This document shows positions 1-7,664 of a stretch of DNA of 42,212 bases, in pieces. The first letter of the stretch is position 1, and each line of letters starts with the position of its first letter. The stretch covers positions 1 through 42,212 of the forward strand of contig JAIQEV010000031.1 of NCBI GenBank assembly GCA_020073585.1, written 5' to 3'. Under the pieces are notes generated by a model that ran no database searches, was not told where the DNA came from, and saw nothing but the letters and a program-made list of their open reading frames with translations. This DNA is from Terriglobia bacterium (GTDB lineage: Bacteria > Acidobacteriota > Terriglobia > Acidiferrales > UBA7541). The translations under genes were made by a program, and so were the position numbers.

Positions 1-2
1 CC

Positions 3-176
3 TACCATCTGTATCGTCCCGATGATTTCGAGGGTACTGCCCCGTCGGGAGATTACACGCGCCCAAACCTTTTCGCAGCGGGCGTGACCGACTACAAAAT
101 AGACCCGTTCGTCGGCAGCGGGTCGTTCGTCAACAGCGAGTGGGTCAACTACACCCGCGACTGGCCAAACAGTTGA
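3..176 (+). CDS. C-terminal end of an unrecognised protein, cut by the left edge
   Basis: An open frame enters from the left edge without a start and ends at TGA 174-176, giving 57 residues that begin YHLYRPDDF and end NYTRDWPNS. It is rich in aromatic residues, Gly, Ser and Asp, which reads like the tail of a secreted or beta-rich protein, but I do not recognise a family. It does not belong to the gene that follows: the next frame overlaps it and lacks its own N-terminus, so this short piece is probably from other DNA joined here. The coding call rests only on the open frame and plausible composition. Confidence 0.4.
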   Translation, partial: YHLYRPDDFEGTAPSGDYTRPNLFAAGVTDYKIDPFVGSGSFVNSEWVNYTRDWPNS

Positions 177-982
177 ACCCTCAGCCCGTCAAAGAGCTTG
201 TCTCCTCAGGGGTGAAGGAGGCGAAAAGCTGCGCTGAAGCGGCCAAAGGAGTGAAAGTGGTCATTACCATGCTCCCGGCGGACGACGAGGTCAAGACCGT
301 GTGCCTGGGCGCCGGAGGGGTCCTCGAAGGGGCGAAGCCCGGAACGGTACTCATTGACATGAGTTCCATCGCCCCCCACACTTCGAAGCAGGTGGACGCC
401 GAAGCGCAGAAGAAGGGGGTAAAGTTTCTCGATGCTCCGGTTTCGGGCGGAACCACGGGCGCGGAAAAAGCGACGCTCACCATCATGGTGGGAGGGGACA
501 AAGCCTTGCTGGATGAACACATGGAAATCCTCCAGGCCATGGGAAAAACCATCTACCACGTGGGCGATGTGGGGATGGGCGAGACGGTCAAGATGGTTAA
601 TCAGATGTTGGTGGGAATTAATTTGGCAGGGATTGTCGAGGCCTTGGTGATGGGGACCAAGTTGGGAGTAGCCCCGGAGGTTCTCTACAAAATCATCCGG
701 GCCAGCTCCGGCAATTCCTTCATGCTTGACAGCCGGGTCCCCAATTTTATTTTTAGCGGCAACTTTACCCAGCCCGGGTTTGCGGTTGACCTTTTGCGAA
801 AAGATCTGGGGTTGGCCCTGGAGAGCGCCAAAGTCTCCAAGATCCCCCTCTTCATGACCGCCCAGGCCTACCAGTATTTCACCCGGGCCACGGCGGAAGG
901 ACTGGGAAAGAAGGACATGTCCGTTGTCATCGAGCTGCTGGAGAAAACCGCAGGGGTGCAGGTTAGAGGGAAAGCAGAGTAG
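140..982 (+). CDS. 3-hydroxyisobutyrate dehydrogenase family protein, 5'-truncated
   Basis: NAD(P)-dependent beta-hydroxyacid dehydrogenase family (3-hydroxyisobutyrate dehydrogenase, tartronate semialdehyde reductase and relatives). The substrate loop DAPVSGGTTGAEKATLTIMVGGD and the catalytic-lysine motif KMVNQ are present, and the C-terminal helical domain runs to the end. The GxGxxG Rossmann motif and about 30 residues that normally begin the family are absent. Homology seems to start at NPQPVKELVSSG, near base 177, and the dozen residues before it come from the overlapping foreign frame. The GTG at 140 is therefore unlikely to be a natural start. The TAG stop (980-982) lies inside a palindromic repeat. 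The TRAP transporter genes follow on the same strand. The family call is firm, the exact substrate is not known, and the gene as it stands could not bind NAD normally. Confidence 0.85.
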   Translation: MGQLHPRLAKQLNPQPVKELVSSGVKEAKSCAEAAKGVKVVITMLPADDEVKTVCLGAGGVLEGAKPGTVLIDMSSIAPHTSKQVDAEAQKKGVKFLDAPVSGGTTGAEKATLTIMVGGDKALLDEHMEILQAMGKTIYHVGDVGMGETVKMVNQMLVGINLAGIVEALVMGTKLGVAPEVLYKIIRASSGNSFMLDSRVPNFIFSGNFTQPGFAVDLLRKDLGLALESAKVSKIPLFMTAQAYQYFTRATAEGLGKKDMSVVIELLEKTAGVQVRGKAE

Positions 983-1006
983 GGGCGATTCATGAATCGC
1001 CCCTAC
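979..1006. repeat. Palindromic GTAGGGGC-type repeat, copy 1
   Basis: A perfect 28-base palindrome with outer ends GTAGGGGC and GCCCCTAC and centre GATTCATGAATC. It supplies the stop codon of the dehydrogenase gene. Other copies lie at 4243-4282, 6745-6772, 8282-8310, 8335-8362 and, degenerate, 9553-9577. It could fold as a hairpin in RNA and act as a terminator or message-stabilising end. Confidence 0.85.
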
Positions 1007-1126
1007 AGGGAGGCCCGGAAGGGGATTCGGTTCAGCAGGTCCGGGTAAATCAGCAATAAACTGAATGTTCAGCTTTTCTGTCCAATTGTCTGTGTTTTCA
1101 AATATCATCACAAAAAGGAGGAGGCA

Positions 1127-2128
1127 ATGAATAAGAAGATGTTGGTGAAAGGAATGGTTTTGACTCTTTGTTTCGCTCTGATCCCCTTTCTGGCGGGCAG
1201 CGCCCATGCCCAGAAGCCCATCGAGCTGGCCTTTGCCCTGCACACCGCGCCGGGCGGACCGGACCACGCGGCGGTGCAGAAGTTCAAGGAGATGGTGGAA
1301 AGCCAGAGCAAAAACCGGCTTAAGGTGAACCTTTTCCCCGGCGCCCAGCTGGGAGGAGAGAGGGATAACCTCGAACAGTTGAAGCAGGGCGAAGTGGCTC
1401 TCACCCAGTCGGGAGGCCTCGACATCTCCCTCCTGGCGCCCGAGTATGGCGCTCTTTCGACTCCCTATGTGTTTCCCACCATTGAATCGGTTTTCAAGGC
1501 CTGGGAAGGGCCCATCGGAAAAGGGATCAAGGATGCCTTCCTAACCAAAGGCAAGGTTCATGTGCTCGGCTATCAGCGGCGGGGCGCCCGCATGTTGACC
1601 GCCAAAAAGGAAATTAAGACTCCCGACGCATTAAAAGGTCTGAAACTCAGGCTGCCCGAAATCCCCGACTGGGTGGCGGTTTGGAAAGAATTGGGCGCTT
1701 TGCCGACCGTGGTGGCCTGGCCGGAAGTCTTCGGGGCGCTTCAAACCGGCGTCGTGGATGGCCAGGAAAACCCCCTTTACCTCATCTACACCACAAAACT
1801 GTATGAGGTTCAGAGCCATGTCATGCTTACCTCCCACGTCCACAACTGTTTCGACTGGCTCATGAGCGATAAGGTCCTCTCCTCCCTTCCCAAAGACCTG
1901 AAGGACCTCGTCCTGAAATCGGCCAAGGAGGCTTCCGCTTACGGAGATAAGCTTACGATGGAGCAGGAGGAGGATTACAAGAAGAAACTGGCGGAAAAGG
2001 GAATGAAAGTGGTTCAGGTGGATCTAAAAGCCTTTATGGCCAAAACGAAACCGGCCGTCGAGAAGATTCGCCCGAAGTGGGCCAAGGGCGTTTATGAAGA
2101 AGTCCAAAAGCTGACTGCAGCAAAATAA
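1127..2128 (+). CDS. dctP: TRAP transporter solute-binding protein (DctP family)
   Basis: Periplasmic substrate-binding subunit of a tripartite ATP-independent periplasmic transporter, which captures a carboxylate or related acid for the membrane subunits. The 333-residue product starts with a clear signal peptide (MNKKMLVKGMVLTLCFALIPFLAGSAHA, cut after AHA). It continues with the family's N-terminal strand (ELAFALHTAPGGPDHAAVQKF), the NLFPGAQLGGERDNLEQLKQGEVALT segment and the VVAWPEVFGALQTGVVDGQENP segment typical of DctP. The start is set by a strong AAAAAGGAGGAGG ribosome site a few bases upstream. It precedes the fused membrane subunit by about 215 bases and probably shares its transcript. 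The substrate cannot be read from the sequence; the neighbours suggest an organic acid. Confidence 0.95.
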   Translation: MNKKMLVKGMVLTLCFALIPFLAGSAHAQKPIELAFALHTAPGGPDHAAVQKFKEMVESQSKNRLKVNLFPGAQLGGERDNLEQLKQGEVALTQSGGLDISLLAPEYGALSTPYVFPTIESVFKAWEGPIGKGIKDAFLTKGKVHVLGYQRRGARMLTAKKEIKTPDALKGLKLRLPEIPDWVAVWKELGALPTVVAWPEVFGALQTGVVDGQENPLYLIYTTKLYEVQSHVMLTSHVHNCFDWLMSDKVLSSLPKDLKDLVLKSAKEASAYGDKLTMEQEEDYKKKLAEKGMKVVQVDLKAFMAKTKPAVEKIRPKWAKGVYEEVQKLTAAK

Positions 2129-2219
2129 TCCCTCTTTCCAGAGGGACTGTGCCGCAATGATATTTAGTCATTGCGAAGCCGCCAGGGGCGGTACATGGCA
2201 GGAGAGCCTGGCAATCTCA

Positions 2220-2266
2220 CCCCCTCCCCACCCTCCCCCATCGAGGGGGAGGGAGAGGGTGGGGGG
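2220..2266. repeat. C-rich/G-rich inverted repeat between dctP and dctQM
   Basis: A run of C-rich blocks (CCCCTCCCCACCCTCCCCC) is followed, after a short ATCGA turn, by the near-complementary G-rich run ending at about 2266. It would form a long GC hairpin in the 215-base gap between the binding protein and the permease. It may lower readthrough so that the binding protein is made in excess, but that role is inference. Confidence 0.7.
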
Positions 2267-2343
2267 AATGCGGCCGAGGAGGGGCGACTTCTGTATTCCC
2301 ATCCAACCCGAATCGTCGGGAAAAGGTTTGAGGAGACGACTGG

Positions 2344-4179
2344 ATGACCGGCAACGTGAATCAGCGACTTGCTTCTTTCGAGAAAAAGTTCATGGGCGCA
2401 CTGGACGGGGTCAACCTCTTCCTGTTTGTCCTTCTGATCATTCTGGCCTCCTTACAGGTTAGCTTCCGATATCTCTTCTTTGCTCCCCTACCCTGGACCG
2501 AAGAGCTTTCCCGCTTTTTTCTGGTGTGGGTTGCTTTCCTGGGAGCCGCCAGCGTCACCCGCCGGAAGTTGCATATCCTGGTGGACTACCTGGTTTCCAA
2601 AATGCCCCTGCGGGCCAACCGGATCATCGGGAAAATCCTCTATCTCCTGGGCATCGCCTTCATGGCATCCGTCCTATGGGGCTCGATAATAATGATGGAG
2701 GATGCCTGGCCGGTTCACCTGGGGTCGATTCCCTGGCTCAGTGTTTCTTTCCTCTATCTCGGGGCGGTCATCGGCAGCGCCATCATGCTCTTCTACCTGA
2801 TCCTTCACCTGAGGCGCGGAGCTTCTTTTCTTCCCCCCGAGCTCGAAACGGCTCCCCCGGAAAACGCCGGGCAGAGGGGGGAGGTGATCCTGACCTGGTT
2901 ATTCCTGATCGTCCTTCTCCTGCTCATTTTTGTGGGTCTTCCCATTGCCCTCTCCATGGGTGCAACCACCCTGATCGCCGTGGCGTTCAAACGGGGCATC
3001 GGCGACATCCCCCACACCATGATGGCCCAGCGCATGGTCTACGGGGTTAATTCCTTCCCGTTGCTGGCCATTCCTTTTTTCCTCCTCGTCGGACGGCTGA
3101 TGAATATCGGAGGGATCACGGACCGGATCTATACCTTCTGCAGCGTGCTCATCGGACATGTGAGGGGCGGCCTGGCTCACGTCAATATCATGGGCAGCAT
3201 GATCTTTGCCGGCATGACCGGTTCGGCGGTATCCGATGCGGTGGGGCTGGGGCAGATGGAAATCAAGGCCATGACCGACCAGGGGTACGACCGGAAATTC
3301 GCCGCTGCCACCACCGCGGCCTCGGCCACCATCGGGCCGATTATTCCTCCGAGCATTCCCATGGTTCTCTACGGTGTGCTGGGAAACGTATCGGTCGGCG
3401 CTCTCTTCATCGGGGGAATCATTCCTGGAGTCCTGATGGGCCTCTTCATGATGGCCGTGGTGGCCACCGTCGCCAAGAGGAGGGGATTCCCCCTGCAAAA
3501 GCGCGCCACTCTCGGGCAGATCATCCGGGCCATCTATCGGGCCGTATTTCCTCTCCTCTCTCCGGTCATTCTCATCGGGGGCATCTGGGGGGGAATCTTC
3601 ACTCCCACCGAGGCCGGTGTCGTGGCCGTTTTATACTCCATCCTCCTCGGCCTGGTCATCTACCGGGAGATGAACTTCCGCGGATTATTACGAATGTTGA
3701 AGGAAGCCCTGGACGACACCTCCATCCTCCTTTTTATTATCGCCGCGGCTTCCGTGTATGGCTGGTTCATTGCCCGGTATCAGATCTCTACCAGCATTGT
3801 GGAACAAATGCTCGCCATCTCCAAGGACCCTATGGTCTTCCTGTTCATCGTAAATCTCCTGCTTCTGGTCGTGGGATGCATCATGGAGAGCCTGGCGGCC
3901 ATCAATATCCTGACCCCGATCCTGCTGCCCGTGGCTGCCAGTCTGGGTATCGATCCGGTTCATTTCGGGCTGGTCATGGTGCTGAACCTCATGATCGGGT
4001 TAATCACCCCGCCGGTGGGCATGGTCCTGTATGCCGTGCAGAGGGTGGCCGGAATTAACTTTGATGATCTGGTCAAGGCCGTGGCGATTTACTATATCCC
4101 CTTGATGCTGGTCCTTTTCATGATTACCGTATTTCCCCCGCTCGTAACCTGGTTGCCTTCAACGATCCTGACCAAGTAA
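2344..4179 (+). CDS. dctM: TRAP transporter fused small and large permease subunits (DctQM)
   Basis: Inner-membrane part of the TRAP transporter, driven by an ion gradient. In this 611-residue protein, residues about 25-160 are the four-helix DctQ domain (VSFRYLFFAPLPWTEELSRFFLVWVAFLGAA is its signature region). Residues about 180-605 are the twelve-helix DctM domain, with FVGLPIALSMG, GSMIFAGMTGSAVSDAVGLGQMEIKAM and IIPPSIPMVLYG. Separate Q and M genes are commoner, but natural QM fusions such as SiaQM are known. The start ATG follows a GAGGAG site about ten bases upstream. It pairs with the binding-protein gene upstream, and the AOR-family gene follows after about 200 bases. Confidence 0.95.
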   Translation: MTGNVNQRLASFEKKFMGALDGVNLFLFVLLIILASLQVSFRYLFFAPLPWTEELSRFFLVWVAFLGAASVTRRKLHILVDYLVSKMPLRANRIIGKILYLLGIAFMASVLWGSIIMMEDAWPVHLGSIPWLSVSFLYLGAVIGSAIMLFYLILHLRRGASFLPPELETAPPENAGQRGEVILTWLFLIVLLLLIFVGLPIALSMGATTLIAVAFKRGIGDIPHTMMAQRMVYGVNSFPLLAIPFFLLVGRLMNIGGITDRIYTFCSVLIGHVRGGLAHVNIMGSMIFAGMTGSAVSDAVGLGQMEIKAMTDQGYDRKFAAATTAASATIGPIIPPSIPMVLYGVLGNVSVGALFIGGIIPGVLMGLFMMAVVATVAKRRGFPLQKRATLGQIIRAIYRAVFPLLSPVILIGGIWGGIFTPTEAGVVAVLYSILLGLVIYREMNFRGLLRMLKEALDDTSILLFIIAAASVYGWFIARYQISTSIVEQMLAISKDPMVFLFIVNLLLLVVGCIMESLAAINILTPILLPVAASLGIDPVHFGLVMVLNLMIGLITPPVGMVLYAVQRVAGINFDDLVKAVAIYYIPLMLVLFMITVFPPLVTWLPSTILTK

Positions 4180-4242
4180 AGGAGGGGGTTCTTGACAAAA
4201 ATGGGTGGTGAATTTTAGACTGGATTTGTAAGCTTTTCCGAA

Positions 4243-4282
4243 GTAGGGGCACGATGTCCCGCGAAACGCGGGATGCCCCTGC
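4243..4282. repeat. Palindromic GTAGGGGC-type repeat, copy 2 (extended inner stem)
   Basis: Outer arms GTAGGGGCA and TGCCCCTGC enclose a second stem, TCCCGCG-AAA-CGCGGGA. The ends match the other copies while the interior differs, as in a family of REP-like elements. It lies in the 207-base gap between the permease and AOR genes and could end the transporter transcript. Confidence 0.8.
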
Positions 4283-4386
4283 GGCTTCGAGTAAGGATAT
4301 TTCTTTGTTGCCGCCCTGTTATTATTTTTTTTGCTGATAAGCGCTAAAGGTTCCAAAAGAAATAACTATAAAATAGGAGGTCAGCC

Positions 4387-6249
4387 ATGGCTGATGCGAA
4401 AATACCCGGATATGTGGGAAAGATGCTACGGGTCGATCTGGGCGGCAAGAAGATATCGGAAGAAAAACTGGACGAGCAGACCCTGAAGAAATGGGTGGGC
4501 GGAGCCGGATTGGCCGCCAAGTACCTCTACGACGAGGTGCCCCCGGGCGTGGAATGGAATGATCCCCGGAACCGCCTCATCTGGACAACCGGGCCGCTGG
4601 CGGGAAGCGGAGTCTCAGGGGCCGCCACCTTCAACGTGACCACCAAGGGCCCCATGACCAACCAGGCCGGCTGTTCCCAGGCTAATGGATATTTCGGGGC
4701 CTACCTGAAATTCTCCGGGTTTGACGGAATTATCTTCCAAGGAGCTTCTCCCAAGCTGGTTTACCTGGTGGTCAAGGAAGGGAAAGCGGAAATCCGCGAC
4801 GCAACCCATCTGGCCGGGAAAGATGTCTGGGAAGTGGAAGATCAAATCCGGAAAGAACTGGGGGTCAAAGAGCGCGAGGTCAGCGTTTATGCCATCGGTC
4901 CGGCGGGAGAAAACAAGGTTTACTACGCCACGATCACCGGGGACCGCGGCCACGTGGTGGCTCACAACGGAATGGGAGCGGTGATGGGGTCGAAGAACCT
5001 GAAGGCGGTCGTGGCCTTCAGCGGAAAGAGAAACTTCGAGGTCCACAATGCCGAATTACTGAAGGAAAAGAATAACGCCCTCTTTGAGTTCGCCAAGACC
5101 TTCGGGACCATTTACCAGTGGGGCTCCGGAGGAGGCTTCTCCACTCTTTCCGCCAACGGCGCCCTGCCGGTGAAAAATTACACCACCAACCTCTATCCCG
5201 AGCATGAGAAGATGAACGGGCAGTACATGAGGACCCATTACAAGATGCGTCCGGTTCCCTGCTATCAGTGTCGCATCGCCCATGTAAAAGAAGTAGAGGT
5301 CACCGAAGGGCCCTACAAGGGATTCGTGGGAGAGGAACCGGAGTATGAGCTTCTGGCCGCCTGGGGCCCGCAGATCGGCAACACCGAATTGGGCGCCGTG
5401 GTCATGCTGACCAAGGAAGTGGACAAGCTGGGAATGGATTGCAACGAAGGGTCCTGGGTCGTGGGCTGGGCCATGGAATGTTATGAAAAAGGCGTATTCA
5501 CCAAGAAGGAAACCGACGGTCTCGACCTGAGTTGGGGTAACGCCGAAGCCGCGAAGGAACTTTTGAACCGCATCGCGCGGCGACAGGGGTATATCGGAAA
5601 CCTCCTGGCCGACGGGGTCATGCGGGCCTCCAAGAAGGTCGGCGGGCCGGCTGCGGACTGGGCCATTTACGGATGTAAGGGATCCGCGCCCCGCGGCCAT
5701 GACCACCGCGGGACGACCCGCTGGTATGAACTCCTGGACACCTGCGTGACCAACACCAGCTCCCTGGACGCCACCTGGGGCGGAGTCCATCCCAAGCTGG
5801 TAGACCAGGAGGAGGCCACGGATCATTTCTCCCACGAGCAGGTCTCCACGATCAACGCCAAGTTCAGCGGGATCCGGCTCTTCGACGACTGCCTGGGGAC
5901 CTGCCGGTTCGCATCCCCCCACCCCAAGCTCCAGCTGGAGTGTTTCAACGCGGTCACCGGGTGGAACTGGAAGCTCGAAGACGGGTTCACGGTGGGAAGG
6001 CGAATCACGAACCTGCTGAGGGTTTTTAACTTCCGCCACGGGGCGAAGATCGAGGACGAGAGGCCTTCCAAGCGGTACGGCTCCATCCCCGTGGACGGCC
6101 CGGCCAAGGGCAGAAACATCATGGAGAAGTGGCCCATGATGGTGGGAAACTACTACCGCCTGATGGGTTGGGACCCCAAGACGGGCAAGCCTCTGCCGGA
6201 GACGCTGGAAAAGCTGGGGTTGAAGGAGATCATTAAAGACCTAAAATAA
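4387..6249 (+). CDS. Aldehyde:ferredoxin oxidoreductase family tungsten/molybdenum enzyme
   Basis: Member of the AOR family, whose enzymes hold a tungstopterin (or molybdopterin) and a [4Fe-4S] cluster and oxidise aldehydes or carry out other two-electron reactions with ferredoxin. At 620 residues it has the family length. The N-terminal domain (GYVGKMLRVDLGGKKISEEKL, WTTGPLAGSGVSGAATFNVTTKGP) and the helical C-terminal domains are present. The cluster motif reads C292-x2-C295-x3-H299 instead of the usual C-x2-C-x3-C, with the distant ligand probably C506 in DDCLGTCRF. The start ATG follows a perfect AGGAGG. A MoaD-like gene and a ferredoxin gene follow, as is common for AOR operons. The substrate is not evident; relatives include BamB-type benzoyl-CoA reductase subunits, so a role other than aldehyde oxidation is possible. 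Confidence 0.92.
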   Translation: MADAKIPGYVGKMLRVDLGGKKISEEKLDEQTLKKWVGGAGLAAKYLYDEVPPGVEWNDPRNRLIWTTGPLAGSGVSGAATFNVTTKGPMTNQAGCSQANGYFGAYLKFSGFDGIIFQGASPKLVYLVVKEGKAEIRDATHLAGKDVWEVEDQIRKELGVKEREVSVYAIGPAGENKVYYATITGDRGHVVAHNGMGAVMGSKNLKAVVAFSGKRNFEVHNAELLKEKNNALFEFAKTFGTIYQWGSGGGFSTLSANGALPVKNYTTNLYPEHEKMNGQYMRTHYKMRPVPCYQCRIAHVKEVEVTEGPYKGFVGEEPEYELLAAWGPQIGNTELGAVVMLTKEVDKLGMDCNEGSWVVGWAMECYEKGVFTKKETDGLDLSWGNAEAAKELLNRIARRQGYIGNLLADGVMRASKKVGGPAADWAIYGCKGSAPRGHDHRGTTRWYELLDTCVTNTSSLDATWGGVHPKLVDQEEATDHFSHEQVSTINAKFSGIRLFDDCLGTCRFASPHPKLQLECFNAVTGWNWKLEDGFTVGRRITNLLRVFNFRHGAKIEDERPSKRYGSIPVDGPAKGRNIMEKWPMMVGNYYRLMGWDPKTGKPLPETLEKLGLKEIIKDLK

Positions 6250-6254
6250 AGGAG

Positions 6255-6396
6255 AAATTCCAAATTCCAAGCACCAAATCCCAAACAAGTTTCAAATAGC
6301 AATTAACAATGAGCGAAACATGTGCCCTCGGGAAAGTTTGGGATTTTGAATTTAGAGGTTGGGATTTATTTGGTGCTTGGCATTTGGAATTTGGGA
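6255..6396. repeat. Long AT-rich inverted repeat upstream of the MoaD-like gene
   Basis: The left arm (about 6258-6297) contains CCAAATTCCAAGCACCAAAT. The right arm (about 6339-6395) contains its near-complement, ATTTGGTGCTTGGCATTTGG. The arms are about 40-55 bases with a loop of about 45 bases. The element fills the gap between the AOR and MoaD-like genes and ends right at the likely start codon. A second element of the same style lies at 9479-9635. Confidence 0.8.
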
Positions 6397-6407
6397 TGTC
6401 AAGGGAC

Positions 6408-6725
6408 ATGCGAATCCGCATTGAATTATGGATGTGGCTGGGAGAAAACCCGGGAGGCGGCTTCCAAGCTCTCTCGGGAATGCGATCTTTCCGGGAAATG
6501 GATGTGGAGGAGGGGCTCACCGTCATCCAGCTCCTGGACCGCCTGGCCGCTCAATCCCCGGTGATCGAAGAAAAGATCTTCGACCGAAAAAACCGGAAAC
6601 TGCTTCCCAATCTCAGCGTGGTTGTGACCCACGAAGGATTGGTGGTCAGCCCCTTCAACATCGATGAAAGTGAAATGAAGGACGGGTATAAAATAACAAT
6701 TTTGCCTCTCTATGTGGGGGGGTAA
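6408..6725 (+). CDS. MoaD/ThiS-like sulfur-carrier protein
   Basis: Small beta-grasp protein of the MoaD/ThiS family, which carries sulfur as a C-terminal thiocarboxylate for pterin-dithiolene synthesis. The C-terminus VGG has the required di-glycine, and the segment VEEGLTVIQLLDRLAAQSP matches the family's first helix. From ATG 6408 the product is 105 residues, longer than canonical MoaD (about 80), with an extra loop near GENPGGGFQ. ATG 6396, four codons upstream, is an alternative start; translation from farther upstream would have to read through the inverted repeat. It sits between the AOR-like enzyme and a ferredoxin, so it is likely dedicated to cofactor assembly for that enzyme. Confidence 0.85.
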   Translation: MRIRIELWMWLGENPGGGFQALSGMRSFREMDVEEGLTVIQLLDRLAAQSPVIEEKIFDRKNRKLLPNLSVVVTHEGLVVSPFNIDESEMKDGYKITILPLYVGG

Positions 6726-6744
6726 AGAAAGTGTCTGAAGAATC

Positions 6745-6772
6745 TTAGGGGGGATTCATGAATCGCCCCTAC
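6745..6772. repeat. Palindromic GTAGGGGC-type repeat, copy 3
   Basis: TTAGGGGGGATTCA joined to TGAATCGCCCCTAC is copy 1 with small changes in the left arm. It lies between the MoaD-like gene and the two-cluster ferredoxin. Confidence 0.8.
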
Positions 6773-6822
6773 GGTTGGTGGATACATGAGCGACTATAGA
6801 CACCAAAAAAGAGAGGAAAGAA

Positions 6823-7557
6823 ATGAAAATTGACCTGGAAAAATGCATCGGATGTAAGAAGTGCGCCGACTATTGCCCGGTAGGCGCCATCTCCTACATT
6901 CAGGATGAAAAGAACCCCAAGAAGAAAAAGGGCGCCATTGACCTGGAAGAGTGCGTGGAATGCGGCGTGTGCTTCCGCGCCGGGGTCTGCAAGCCCGAGG
7001 CCATTTTCCGGCAGGAAATCGGCTGGCCGCGGAGTGTCCGCCTGGCTTTCAGCGACCCCATGATCGAGCACAAGAACACCGGCGTCCCGGGAAGGGGCAC
7101 GGAGGAGATGAAGACCAACGAAGTCACGGGACGGTTCAAAAGAGGGACTTACGGGATGGCTGTTGAAGTGGGCCGTCCGGGTGTGGCCGGCAGGCTGGAA
7201 GACCTGGAGAAGATCGCCATTTCCCTGGCCAAAATCGGAGTGGAATTCGAGCCCAAAAACCCGGTGACTTTTTTGTTCGAGGATGTAAAAACCGGAAAGC
7301 TGAAGCCCGAGGTAGGCAAGGAAAAAGTTCTTTCGGCCATCATCGAATTCGTGGTCAAGCCCGAGCAGATAAGGCCAGTCCTTCAGGCTTTGAAAGATAT
7401 TTCCCCGAAGATCGACAGCGTCTTCTCCCTGGACCTGATCAGCTTCCCCGAGGAGTCGGAAAAAGCCCCGGCGCTGAAGGTGGTCAAAGAGATGGGCTTC
7501 CCGGTCTATCCCAACGGCAAAGTAAACCTGGGACTGGGAAAAGTATTAAACAAATAA
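6823..7557 (+). CDS. Two-cluster ferredoxin with an unknown C-terminal domain
   Basis: Likely electron-transfer partner of the AOR-like enzyme. The N-terminal 60 residues carry two [4Fe-4S] motifs: C8-x2-C11-x2-C14-x3-C18-P, and C44-x2-C47-x2-C50-x5-C56-K-P. The second has a two-residue insertion before the last cysteine. Residues about 80-244 form a separate domain without cysteines (GRPGVAGRLEDLEKIAISLAKIGVEF through VNLGLGKVLNK) that I do not recognise; its alternating strands and helices suggest a compact alpha/beta or ACT-like fold. The start is set by a GAGAGGAAAG site. It follows the MoaD-like gene by about 100 bases and precedes an unknown gene with which it probably shares a transcript. 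Confidence 0.85.
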   Translation: MKIDLEKCIGCKKCADYCPVGAISYIQDEKNPKKKKGAIDLEECVECGVCFRAGVCKPEAIFRQEIGWPRSVRLAFSDPMIEHKNTGVPGRGTEEMKTNEVTGRFKRGTYGMAVEVGRPGVAGRLEDLEKIAISLAKIGVEFEPKNPVTFLFEDVKTGKLKPEVGKEKVLSAIIEFVVKPEQIRPVLQALKDISPKIDSVFSLDLISFPEESEKAPALKVVKEMGFPVYPNGKVNLGLGKVLNK

Positions 7558-7574
7558 TGATGGGAGAAATTTCT

Positions 7575-7652
7575 TTTTAACTTTAGGCACTCTAGCGCAC
7601 TTTAGGCATTGTCGGCACTTGCTCACATTTAAGTACACTTAAGCGCACTTCC
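7575..7652 (+). repeat. Degenerate short tandem repeat (GCACTTTAGG-type)
   Basis: About seven imperfect units of 9-11 bases run through this gap: TTTAGGCAC, TCTAGCGCAC, TTTAGGCAT, TGTCGGCAC, TTGCTCACA, TTTAAGTACAC and TTAAGCGCAC. The array stops just before the AAAGGAG ribosome site of the next gene, so it lies in its leader. No function is evident. Confidence 0.7.
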
Positions 7653-7664
7653 AAAGGAGATATC

